From the NCBI GenBank assembly GCA_944390615.1, contig CALXRJ010000151.1, forward strand, positions 1-7,061: 7,061 bases of DNA. The letters run 5' to 3'. Position 1 is the first letter of the stretch, and every line of letters starts with the position of its first letter. This stretch comes from an uncultured Clostridia bacterium. GTDB lineage: Bacteria; Bacillota; Clostridia; TANB77; CAG-508. Made by a program: the position numbers and the translations under genes. Positions 1-4,797 of this stretch are shown here, in pieces. The notes below the pieces were generated by a model, which worked only from the letters and a program-made list of their open reading frames with translations, had not been told where the DNA came from and searched no databases.

Positions 1-1
1 G

Positions 2-106
2 CAAACAGCTGAAGATAGAGCAATGATAGAAACTTATAATAAAAAGGTTAATTTTATTGATTTTTCTGGTTTAGACAAAATAATTAATGAAATACAACAA
101 CACTAA
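2..106 (+). CDS. C-terminal end of an unidentified protein (5' end outside window)
   Basis: An open frame enters the window at base 2 and stops at TAA 104-106, giving 34 residues that begin QTAEDRAMIETYNKK and end with KIINEIQQH. The composition is that of an ordinary soluble helical C-terminus, and no motif allows a family assignment. It reads toward feoB, so the two genes converge on the hairpin at 127-152. It contains no CGG codon. The frame could be a chance one in AT-rich DNA, but the good codon composition and the stop shortly before a hairpin favour a real gene end. Confidence 0.5.
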   Translation, partial: QTAEDRAMIETYNKKVNFIDFSGLDKIINEIQQH

Positions 107-126
107 GAACTGAGTCTTAATGGTAG

Positions 127-152
127 GAACCAAAAAGACCCGGTTCTTTTGG
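127..152. terminator. Hairpin between converging genes, probable bidirectional terminator
   Basis: On the plus strand GAACC (127-131) pairs with GGTTC (142-146) and is followed by TTTT, a short intrinsic-terminator form for the gene ending at 106. On the minus strand the overlapping stretch 130-152 can form CCAAAAGA / TCTTTTTGG with a one-base bulge, 1 base past the feoB stop codon. The two folds are alternatives of the same DNA. The T tract is short on either strand, so the strength is uncertain. Confidence 0.45.
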
Positions 153-153
153 C

Positions 154-2304
154 TCATACTAAAATATGATAAACCAAATTAGTCACCATACAAATTAAAA
201 TTCCACAAACTGTTGGCAAAATAAAACTAAGCACCGTCCACTTAAAACTCCCAGTTTCCTTTTTAATAGAAAGAAGAGTAGTCGTACAAGGAAAATGTAG
301 AACTGTAAAAATCATAACATTAACAGCAGTAATTATCGTCCAATTATGACTCATTAAAATTTCACCAATCGTAGCATAATCAGAAATATTAGTAAGAGAA
401 GAACCACCCAAATAGCACATAAGAATAATCGGAAGAACAATTTCATTTGCAGGCATACCAAAAATAAAAGCAGTTAAAATATAACCATCTAATCCCATAA
501 GACTAGCAAATGGGTCTAAGAAATTAGCAATTAAACTCAAAATAGAAGTACCATGAATACCAATATTGGCAAAAAGCCAAATAACTAGGCCAGCAGGGGC
601 GGCTACTTGGATAGCTCTTAGCAAAACAAAAATAGTTCGATCCAAAATGGAACGTACCATAATTTTTCCAATTTGAGGCTTTCGGTAAGGAGGTAGTTCT
701 AATAGAAAAGAAGAAGGAACTCCTTTTAAGATTGTTTTGGAAAATATTTTCGAAACAAATAAGGTAAGCACAATACCAAGAAGAATAACGCCAATCACAA
801 CAGCAGTAGAGACAAGGGAGGCAGTAATTCCTGAAAAGTGACAGGCTATAAAAATACTAGCAATAGCAATTAAGAAAGGATATCTTCCATTACAAGGCAC
901 AAAATTATTGGTAACAGTTGCGATAATTCTCTCTCGTGGAGATTCTATGATTCTCGTGCCAACAACTCCAGCAGCATTACAGCCAAACCCCATACACATG
1001 GTAATCATTTGTTTTCCGTTTGTGAAAGCTTTACTAAAAAATCCATCCATATTAAAAGCCAGACGAGGCAAAAAGCCTAAATCTTCTAAAAAAGTAAATA
1101 AAGGAAAAAATATTGCCATAGGCGGTAGCATCACAGAAATAATCCAAGTTACAGTTTGAAATACCCCTAAAACTAGCATATTTTTAAGCCACTCTGGTGA
1201 ATGGATAAAATCAAAAAATAATAATAATTTTGACTGAAGATAAGAGAAAAAGTTAAACAAAATTTCAGAAGGATAATTACTTCCCACAATGGTAAGCCAA
1301 AAGATTACCCCTAAAAATAGAATCATAATGGGAATACCAAATTTTTTAGAAGTTAAAATTTTATCCATTCTCGTGTCAAAATTACTGTAATTATTTTTTT
1401 GATAATGGCATACATTTCGACAAATCATAGCAGATTGATTGACAATTTCGGTTACAATTTCATCTTTAAAATTGGCTTTATGTATATTGTTTTTTTCTAA
1501 GATTTCAAAACTTTCCTTTAATTTATCTTGTAAAGAAGAAAAGGAGGAAAATCGAAATTTAAAATTTTTTTCGATAGTTTTTAAAATTTCTTGGGAATCA
1601 TCTAGCAATTTGATACAAACAAAACGTCTAAGAAAAGCAGGAATATTTTGAATTTTTTCTATTTCTGGCATTAGATTTTGGATAGCTTTTTCAATCACAT
1701 CAGAATATGTCAAAAACAAAAAATCAGTATTCTGCATAGTATCTGGAGCAGAATGATGGACAATAGCCTCTAAAAGCTTATTTAAAGTTTTCTTTTTTCT
1801 AGCTGTTGTTCCAACTACTTTGCAACCTAATAAATTTTCTAATTGCTTTAAATCGATTTGAATTCCTTTTTTCTTAGCTTCATCCAGTAAATTCACACAA
1901 ACAATCACATTTGGGGTAATTTCCTTAATTTGAAAAACTAAATTTAAATTTCTTTCCAAACAAGTGGCATCCACTACAACCACCGTACAATCTGGCATAC
2001 CAAAACAGATATAATTTCTTGCGATTTCTTCTTCCTCTGAATTAGACATAATAGAATAAGTTCCGGGAATATCCACAAACAATAATTTAGAATTTTTATA
2101 TTCACAGATACCAGAAGCATTACTAACAGTTTTACCAGGCCAATTTCCAGTATGTTGATGCATGCCAGTTAAATTATTGAAAATAGTTGATTTTCCAACA
2201 TTTGGATTTCCTGCAAGAGCAATCGTGTAATGACAAGATTTCTTTAATTTTTCAAAATCTTCATTTAGTAAAATATTTCCGGTAGATTTGGATGTAAGTC
2301 CCAT
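154..2304 (-). CDS. feoB: FeoB, ferrous iron transport GTPase and permease
   Basis: This is the 716-residue inner-membrane Fe(II) uptake protein. An N-terminal cytosolic G domain shows G1 GNPNVGKST (32-40), G2 threonine near 59 in TGNWPGKT, G3 DIPG (78-81), G4 NLLD (138-141) and a G5-like TTARK (166-170). A helical GDI-like spacer follows to about 310. The membrane domain runs from about 322 to the end, with many hydrophobic helices and the paired gate segments, including GFGCNAAGVVGTRIIESPRE (438-457) and NNFVPCNGR (465-473), the form I associate with clostridial FeoB. No FeoC-like tail is present. The ATG at 2304 has AAGGAGA (2311-2317) six bases upstream. FeoA lies 117 bp upstream on the same strand, so the two probably share a transcript. 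There is no in-frame CGG codon. Confidence 0.97.
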   Translation of the reverse strand: MGLTSKSTGNILLNEDFEKLKKSCHYTIALAGNPNVGKSTIFNNLTGMHQHTGNWPGKTVSNASGICEYKNSKLLFVDIPGTYSIMSNSEEEEIARNYICFGMPDCTVVVVDATCLERNLNLVFQIKEITPNVIVCVNLLDEAKKKGIQIDLKQLENLLGCKVVGTTARKKKTLNKLLEAIVHHSAPDTMQNTDFLFLTYSDVIEKAIQNLMPEIEKIQNIPAFLRRFVCIKLLDDSQEILKTIEKNFKFRFSSFSSLQDKLKESFEILEKNNIHKANFKDEIVTEIVNQSAMICRNVCHYQKNNYSNFDTRMDKILTSKKFGIPIMILFLGVIFWLTIVGSNYPSEILFNFFSYLQSKLLLFFDFIHSPEWLKNMLVLGVFQTVTWIISVMLPPMAIFFPLFTFLEDLGFLPRLAFNMDGFFSKAFTNGKQMITMCMGFGCNAAGVVGTRIIESPRERIIATVTNNFVPCNGRYPFLIAIASIFIACHFSGITASLVSTAVVIGVILLGIVLTLFVSKIFSKTILKGVPSSFLLELPPYRKPQIGKIMVRSILDRTIFVLLRAIQVAAPAGLVIWLFANIGIHGTSILSLIANFLDPFASLMGLDGYILTAFIFGMPANEIVLPIILMCYLGGSSLTNISDYATIGEILMSHNWTIITAVNVMIFTVLHFPCTTTLLSIKKETGSFKWTVLSFILPTVCGILICMVTNLVYHILV

Positions 2305-2310
2305 AGATTA

Positions 2311-2317
2311 TCTCCTT
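2311..2317 (-). promoter_or_regulatory. Ribosome binding site of feoB
   Basis: AAGGAGA read on the minus strand sits six bases before the ATG at 2304, which fixes that start. Confidence 0.8.
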
Positions 2318-2354
2318 CCATTTAATTATTGTATCATATGATAAGAAATAAAAG

Positions 2355-2410
2355 TTGTGAATTACAGAAAAATAGAATTTATGGTTCTTCCTTATTTCCG
2401 AAATTCACAA
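2355..2410 (-). promoter_or_regulatory. Long imperfect hairpin in the feoA-feoB intergenic region
   Basis: TTGTGAATT and AATTCACAA form a perfect 9-bp inverted repeat (2355-2363 and 2402-2410) separated by 38 bases. On the minus-strand transcript the inner part (GGAAATA with TATTTTTC) can extend the stem imperfectly. It lies 11 bases past the feoA stop and before the feoB ribosome binding site. A role in mRNA processing, attenuation or differential expression of feoA and feoB is possible, but nothing in the sequence decides between these. There is no T tract, so it is not a standard terminator. Confidence 0.4.
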
Positions 2411-2421
2411 AAATAACCAAA

Positions 2422-2653
2422 TTAAGTTTCTACCTCAATAAGTTTAGCATCGTTTTTTCTAATAGCAATAACACTACCGACGAACTTCATAAGCTCTAGG
2501 GTCACCAGAAGGACTTGTAAAAATAGGTTGAATAACTGTATTTTTAACAAGTCCTAAATCTAACATACGTCTTCTTAAAGTATCTTCAGATTTTAAATCT
2601 ATAATTAATCCTTTTTTATACAAAGGTAAGTTATCTAAACTATATTTACTCAT
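2422..2653 (-). CDS. feoA: FeoA, ferrous iron transport accessory protein, split by a +1 frameshift at a CGG codon
   Basis: FeoA is a small cytosolic SH3-like protein that works with FeoB in Fe(II) uptake. From ATG 2653 (GGAGG at 2664-2668) the frame reads MSKYSLDNLPLYKKG, then LRRRMLDLGLVKNT and SPSGDPRAYEVR, all typical FeoA. The zero frame then meets CGG (2479-2477) and TAG (2476-2474), giving only 59 residues. Skipping the single C at 2479 restores GSVIAIRKNDAKLIEVET and a TAA at 2422, giving a 77-residue protein of normal length that includes the conserved VRG-x-x-IA-(L/I)R segment. The rest of the gene shows no decay. It is either translated by +1 frameshifting, a very recent pseudogene, or a sequence error. 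The same extra C before a glycine codon occurs in sufB, which argues for the first. Confidence 0.88.
2474..2485 (-). other. feoA frameshift site: GTT CGT CGG TAG
   Basis: On the minus strand the zero frame is Val-Arg-CGG-stop. Moving forward one base at CGG gives GGT (Gly), the residue expected in FeoA after YEVR, and the frame stays open to the natural end. The P-site codon CGT would have to re-pair as GTC, which is poor, so classical P-site slippage is unlikely. I see no strong Shine-Dalgarno-like stimulator like that of prfB just upstream. Confidence 0.7.
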
Positions 2654-2727
2654 CTTACAGTGTCCTCCATAATTTGTCTAGTATTTTTTCTTTTCAAAGT
2701 TCCATTCTGACGTTTTGAACTAAAAAG

Positions 2728-2741
2728 TATACCTTAGTATA
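2728..2741. promoter_or_regulatory. Dyad at the feoA promoter, candidate operator
   Basis: TATAC-CTTA-GTATA is a 5-bp inverted repeat with a 4-base spacer that touches the last base of the -10 box at 2741-2746, where a bound repressor would block initiation. Iron-responsive control of feoAB by a DtxR/IdeR- or Fur-type protein is usual. The sequence does not match the dyad upstream of the local regulator, so the cognate protein is unknown. Confidence 0.35.
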
Positions 2742-2769
2742 TTATATTTTTTTGTCGAAAAAAGGTGAA
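2741..2769 (-). promoter_or_regulatory. Probable feoAB promoter
   Basis: On the minus strand a perfect TATAAT (2741-2746) is preceded, 17 bases away, by TTCACC (2764-2769), a 4-of-6 match to the -35 consensus. It lies about 90 bases before the feoA ATG, with only AT-rich leader sequence between. Confidence 0.5.
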
Positions 2770-2875
2770 AAATTCTGGCTAGAAAAAAGAGGTTATATAT
2801 TTAGCTATTACAGCCAACTTATTCTAATAGAACATGGTAACTTGCAACCTTGTAAATTTTAAGAAAAGAAAGGAA

Positions 2876-3180
2876 ATATTTAAGTTTCGTTTTTTTTCCA
2901 ATCTGCTAATTGCAGTTGCTTGGGTTTCGCGTATGATAGGTTTTATTTTGGCATTATGATTGGCTCATTTCATAAGCTAAGAACTTCTATGCAAAATTTT
3001 TGGCACCCTTCCTGTGACGATTTTTTTTATAAAAAATCGCACGGACATTTTCCAAAAATTCTGCATAGAATTTCTAAGCTTATTCCACTCACACAATCAT
3101 AATGCCAAAATAAAACCTACCATACGCGAAACCCAAGCAACTGCAATTAGCAGATTGGAAAAAAACCGAAACTTAAATAT
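2876..3180. mobile_element. 305-bp near-perfect palindrome, MITE-like element
   Basis: The outer 87 bp of each side (2876-2962 and 3094-3180) are inverted copies with two mismatches. Inside, the arms continue with lower identity (AATTTTTGG segments around 2995-3003 and 3052-3060) and close on CGATTTTTT / AAAAAATCG around 3018-3039, so the whole piece could fold into one long hairpin. It contains no convincing gene; the 60-codon frame 2920-3102 is simply part of the palindrome. Each arm also holds a small dyad, CTGC-TAATT-GCAG. The outermost bases ATATTTAAG / CTTAAATAT are part of the symmetry, so a target-site duplication cannot be told from the terminal repeat. A non-autonomous transposon is the best reading; a large structured repeat of another kind is possible. 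Confidence 0.7.
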
Positions 3181-3189
3181 AAAAAAATA

Positions 3190-3218
3190 TTGACAAGCAG
3201 ACAGTTTTATCATATAAT
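3190..3218 (+). promoter_or_regulatory. Consensus promoter of the suf operon
   Basis: TTGACA (3190-3195) and TATAAT (3213-3218) are both perfect and separated by 17 bases, so this is an intrinsically very strong sigma-A promoter that would need repression. It begins nine bases after the end of the palindromic element. The expected start of transcription, about 3225, lies inside the dyad at 3218-3235. Confidence 0.92.
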
Positions 3219-3235
3219 GTTAACCGAAGTTAACA
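3218..3235. promoter_or_regulatory. 18-bp dyad operator over the suf transcription start
   Basis: TGTTAAC-CGAA-GTTAACA is a perfect 7-bp inverted repeat with a 4-base spacer. It overlaps the last base of the -10 box and covers the predicted start site, the position of a classic repressor operator. The first gene of the operon encodes a winged-helix regulator, so autoregulation of the suf operon through this site is the simplest inference. It only loosely resembles the DtxR/IdeR box. Confidence 0.75.
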
Positions 3236-3248
3236 AAAGGAGAGAAAA

Positions 3249-3713
3249 ATGATATCAAAAGCATTAGAAGAATATTTAAAAACAATGTATATTTTGCAAA
3301 TTAAAAACAAAGAAATCCGCGTAACCGATATAGCCAACTCTATGAACTGTAGCAAACCAAGTGCCAATAAAGCCATTAACAACTTAAAAGAAAATGGACT
3401 AGTTAATTATGAAACTTATGGAAAAATAGAGTTAACAGAAAAGGGAATTGATTTAGCAAAAAAAATTTTAGAAGCTTATGACATTGTTTATGTATTTTTA
3501 AAAGAAGTACTTGGCTTAACGGAAGAAGATGCCAAAACAGAAGCAGAAAAAATAAAATTAAATATGAGGGATAATACCATCAATCAATTGGCAAAATATG
3601 TACATAAAGTTTTAAATTTAACCAACCTAGATTGTGACTATGATATAGCCAAAGAAAGATGTCGTGCTTGTAAAAGAAGAAAAATAAAGCAAGGAGTAGA
3701 AAAAAATGGATAA
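3249..3713 (+). CDS. DtxR/MntR-fold transcriptional regulator with a C-terminal Cys cluster and a degraded metal site
   Basis: The 154-residue protein has an N-terminal winged helix (about 1-65: LEEYLKTMYIL, VTDIANSMNCSKPSANKAI, wing YGKIELTEKG) and a DtxR-type helical dimerisation domain (about 66-125). Aligned from memory with Bacillus MntR, ligands D8, E11, H77, E102 and H103 become E8, K11, Y77, K103 and L104; only the equivalent of E99 remains. There is no SH3-like third domain. The tail carries C129, C138 and C141 (C-x8-C-x2-C) next to a basic run, and C34 lies in the recognition region. It starts at ATG 3249 after AAAAGGAGAG, and its end overlaps sufC by 8 bp. I infer that it represses this operon and senses Fe-S clusters or thiol state, replacing IscR or SufR. 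Family membership is sure; the sensing mode is a hypothesis. Confidence 0.88.
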   Translation: MISKALEEYLKTMYILQIKNKEIRVTDIANSMNCSKPSANKAINNLKENGLVNYETYGKIELTEKGIDLAKKILEAYDIVYVFLKEVLGLTEEDAKTEAEKIKLNMRDNTINQLAKYVHKVLNLTNLDCDYDIAKERCRACKRRKIKQGVEKNG

Positions 3714-4443
3714 AAAACTTTTAGAAATAAATGATTTATATGTAAATGCTGAAGAAAAAGAAATATTAAAGGGAATTAATTTAACAATCAACAAGGGAGA
3801 AATTCATGTTATTATGGGACCAAATGGTTCTGGAAAAACCACAACAGCCAATGCCATTTTAAATCATCCAGCCTATCAGAAAGTAAAAGGTAAAATACGA
3901 TTTGAGGGAGAAGATATAACCAATTTAAAAACAGATGAAATAGCTAAAAAAGGAATTTTTATGTCATTTCAATCTCCAGAAGAAATACCAGGCATAACCG
4001 TAACCAATTTTCTAAAATATGCTAAAAATAAAATAACCAATCAGCCGGTAAAGATATTCCAATTTAAGGAAGAAGTAAAAAAACATATGGAAGAGCTACA
4101 AATGAAACCAGAATATGCGCAAAGGAGTTTAAATGTAGGATTTTCAGGAGGAGAAAAGAAGAAAAACGAAATTTTACAAATGTTAGTCTTAAAGCCAAAA
4201 CTTGCTATTTTAGATGAAACAGACTCTGGATTAGATGTAGATGCTATTAAAATTGTATCAAAAGGTGTAGAAATGTTTAAAACCAAAGAAAATGCAGTAC
4301 TTATTATAACACATAATAACAAAATTTTACGTAATCTAGAACCTGATTATGTTCATATTCTTGTCAATGGAAAAATAGTAAAAACAGGAAGTAAAGAATT
4401 AGTCAAAGAAATTGAAGAAAATGGTTATAAAAATTACAAGTAA
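3706..4443 (+). CDS. sufC: SufC, ATPase of the SUF Fe-S cluster assembly scaffold
   Basis: The 245-residue ABC-type ATPase forms the SufBCD scaffold with SufB and SufD in the cytosol and drives the conformational changes of cluster assembly. Visible motifs are Walker A GPNGSGKT (38-45), Q-loop Q89 in SFQSPEEIPG (the SufC-specific form), signature FSGGE (146-150), Walker B LAILDE (166-171) followed by the D-loop SGLD, and the switch His in ITHN (H203). Length and motifs are normal. The ATG overlaps the end of the regulator gene by 8 bp, with AAGGAG just upstream, so the two are translationally coupled. The usual close link to sufB is broken by a 354-bp interval with a gene on the other strand. 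Confidence 0.97.
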   Translation: MDKKLLEINDLYVNAEEKEILKGINLTINKGEIHVIMGPNGSGKTTTANAILNHPAYQKVKGKIRFEGEDITNLKTDEIAKKGIFMSFQSPEEIPGITVTNFLKYAKNKITNQPVKIFQFKEEVKKHMEELQMKPEYAQRSLNVGFSGGEKKKNEILQMLVLKPKLAILDETDSGLDVDAIKIVSKGVEMFKTKENAVLIITHNNKILRNLEPDYVHILVNGKIVKTGSKELVKEIEENGYKNYK

Positions 4444-4457
4444 TGTAAAACAAGAGA

Positions 4458-4482
4458 TACCGTCCAGATAAACCAGACGGTA
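4458..4482. terminator. Hairpin downstream of the small minus-strand gene and of sufC
   Basis: TACCGTC (4458-4464) and GACGGTA (4476-4482) form a 7-bp stem with an 11-base loop. On the minus strand it follows the small gene's stop (4492) by nine bases and is followed by TCTCTTGTTTT, a moderately T-rich run, as in an intrinsic terminator. On the plus strand, 14 bases past sufC, the following GCAAGATTATTATT is a poor terminator tail, so transcription of sufB from the suf promoter may partly pass. Confidence 0.6.
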
Positions 4483-4491
4483 GCAAGATTA

Positions 4492-4677
4492 TTATTCAAG
4501 AGAGGCAATGAGAGCCTCAATTTCCTCAATCTCAGATTTACTTAATCCACTTTTCATGGATTTTTTTAAGTAAGCCGAAAGATTGAGGAGAAGGTCGGTT
4601 CTGCCAGACCGATTAATTGCTTTCTCCAATTTACGAAGAAGAGCACGGTCTACAGCAAGGTGTAACATTTGCTGCAC
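4492..4677 (-). CDS. Small helical protein of unknown function, antisense within the suf operon
   Basis: I do not recognise this 61-residue protein. It begins MQQMLHLAVDRALLRKLEKA and ends SKSEIEEIEALIASLE, and it looks all-helical, charged and soluble, with no signal peptide and no Cys. GTG at 4677 is chosen as start because the strong AAAGGAGGTG (4684-4693) lies at the right distance. The GTG at 4686 sits inside that site and the ATG at 4668 is too far away. The gene has its own perfect promoter (4717-4745) and hairpin (4458-4482), so it is an independent unit opposing sufC-sufB. Its codons (CTC, CTT, GAG, GCC, CGT) are richer in GC than those of its neighbours, suggesting acquisition. It contains an in-frame CGG (4611-4609, codon 23). 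A +1 shift there would give a 45-residue product that looks less protein-like. Confidence 0.65.
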   Translation of the reverse strand: MQQMLHLAVDRALLRKLEKAINRSGRTDLLLNLSAYLKKSMKSGLSKSEIEEIEALIASLE

Positions 4678-4683
4678 CTTGGC

Positions 4684-4693
4684 CACCTCCTTT
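4684..4693 (-). promoter_or_regulatory. Strong ribosome binding site that sets the small gene's start
   Basis: AAAGGAGGTG on the minus strand is nearly fully complementary to the 16S rRNA tail. Its core GGAGG (4686-4690) lies eight bases before GTG 4677, so that codon rather than GTG 4686 or ATG 4668 is the likely start. Confidence 0.7.
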
Positions 4694-4700
4694 CTCTTAA

Positions 4701-4716
4701 GTATTTCGATAAATAC
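4701..4716. promoter_or_regulatory. Dyad at the start site of the small minus-strand gene
   Basis: GTATTT-CGAT-AAATAC is a 6-bp inverted repeat with a 4-base spacer directly downstream of the -10 box, covering the expected transcription start near 4710. It may be an operator or a hairpin at the 5' end of the mRNA. Confidence 0.45.
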
Positions 4717-4745
4717 ATTATATCATAATTGGAAAATATTGTCAA
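4717..4745 (-). promoter_or_regulatory. Perfect consensus promoter on the minus strand between sufC and sufB
   Basis: On the minus strand TTGACA (4740-4745) is followed after exactly 17 bases by TATAAT (4717-4722). It drives transcription away from sufB, through the small gene and toward sufC. Confidence 0.9.
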
Positions 4746-4781
4746 AAAATTAAACATAATTGTAAGTCAATTTTCAAAATT

Positions 4782-4790
4782 AGGAAAGGA
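4782..4790 (+). promoter_or_regulatory. Ribosome binding site deciding the sufB start
   Basis: AGGAAAGGA lies seven bases before ATG 4798, and the protein from there (MKTYVEEINRNIYDIKNKDE) begins exactly like known SufB. The earlier in-frame TTG at 4729 lacks such a site and adds residues with no SufB likeness. Confidence 0.8.
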
Positions 4791-4797
4791 AACCAAA

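Noticed and set aside
908..1159. 83-codon plus-strand frame
   Set aside because: It lies entirely antisense within the membrane domain of feoB, has no ribosome binding site and no recognisable protein features.
1439..1651. 70-codon plus-strand frame
   Set aside because: It is antisense to the feoB spacer region and is a shadow of the real gene.
2332..2343. 12-bp palindrome TATCATATGATA before feoB
   Set aside because: It is short, made almost only of A and T and lies next to a weak TACAAT; it is not enough to call an operator or a separate feoB promoter.
2474..2476. Stop-codon readthrough or recoding of TAG in feoA
   Set aside because: Readthrough would stay in the zero frame, where the downstream sequence is not FeoA; the conserved C-terminus is in the +1 frame, and sufB shows the same shift without a stop at the site.
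2477..2479. Simple reassignment of CGG to another amino acid
   Set aside because: Reassignment changes the residue but not the frame; both genes need a one-base shift.
2770..2875. Possible leader RNA or riboswitch upstream of feoA
   Set aside because: This stretch lies upstream of the likely feoA promoter, is AT-rich and shows no clear stem or known motif; I see nothing to annotate.
2920..3102. 60-codon plus-strand frame
   Set aside because: It is a by-product of the 305-bp palindrome; it spans both arms and has no ribosome binding site.
4041..4322. 93-codon minus-strand frame
   Set aside because: It is antisense to the SufC ATPase core, a shadow of a conserved gene.
4729..4797. TTG at 4729 as the sufB start
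   Set aside because: The added residues do not resemble SufB, the codon lies within the opposing promoter region, and ATG 4798 has a good ribosome binding site and a typical SufB N-terminus.
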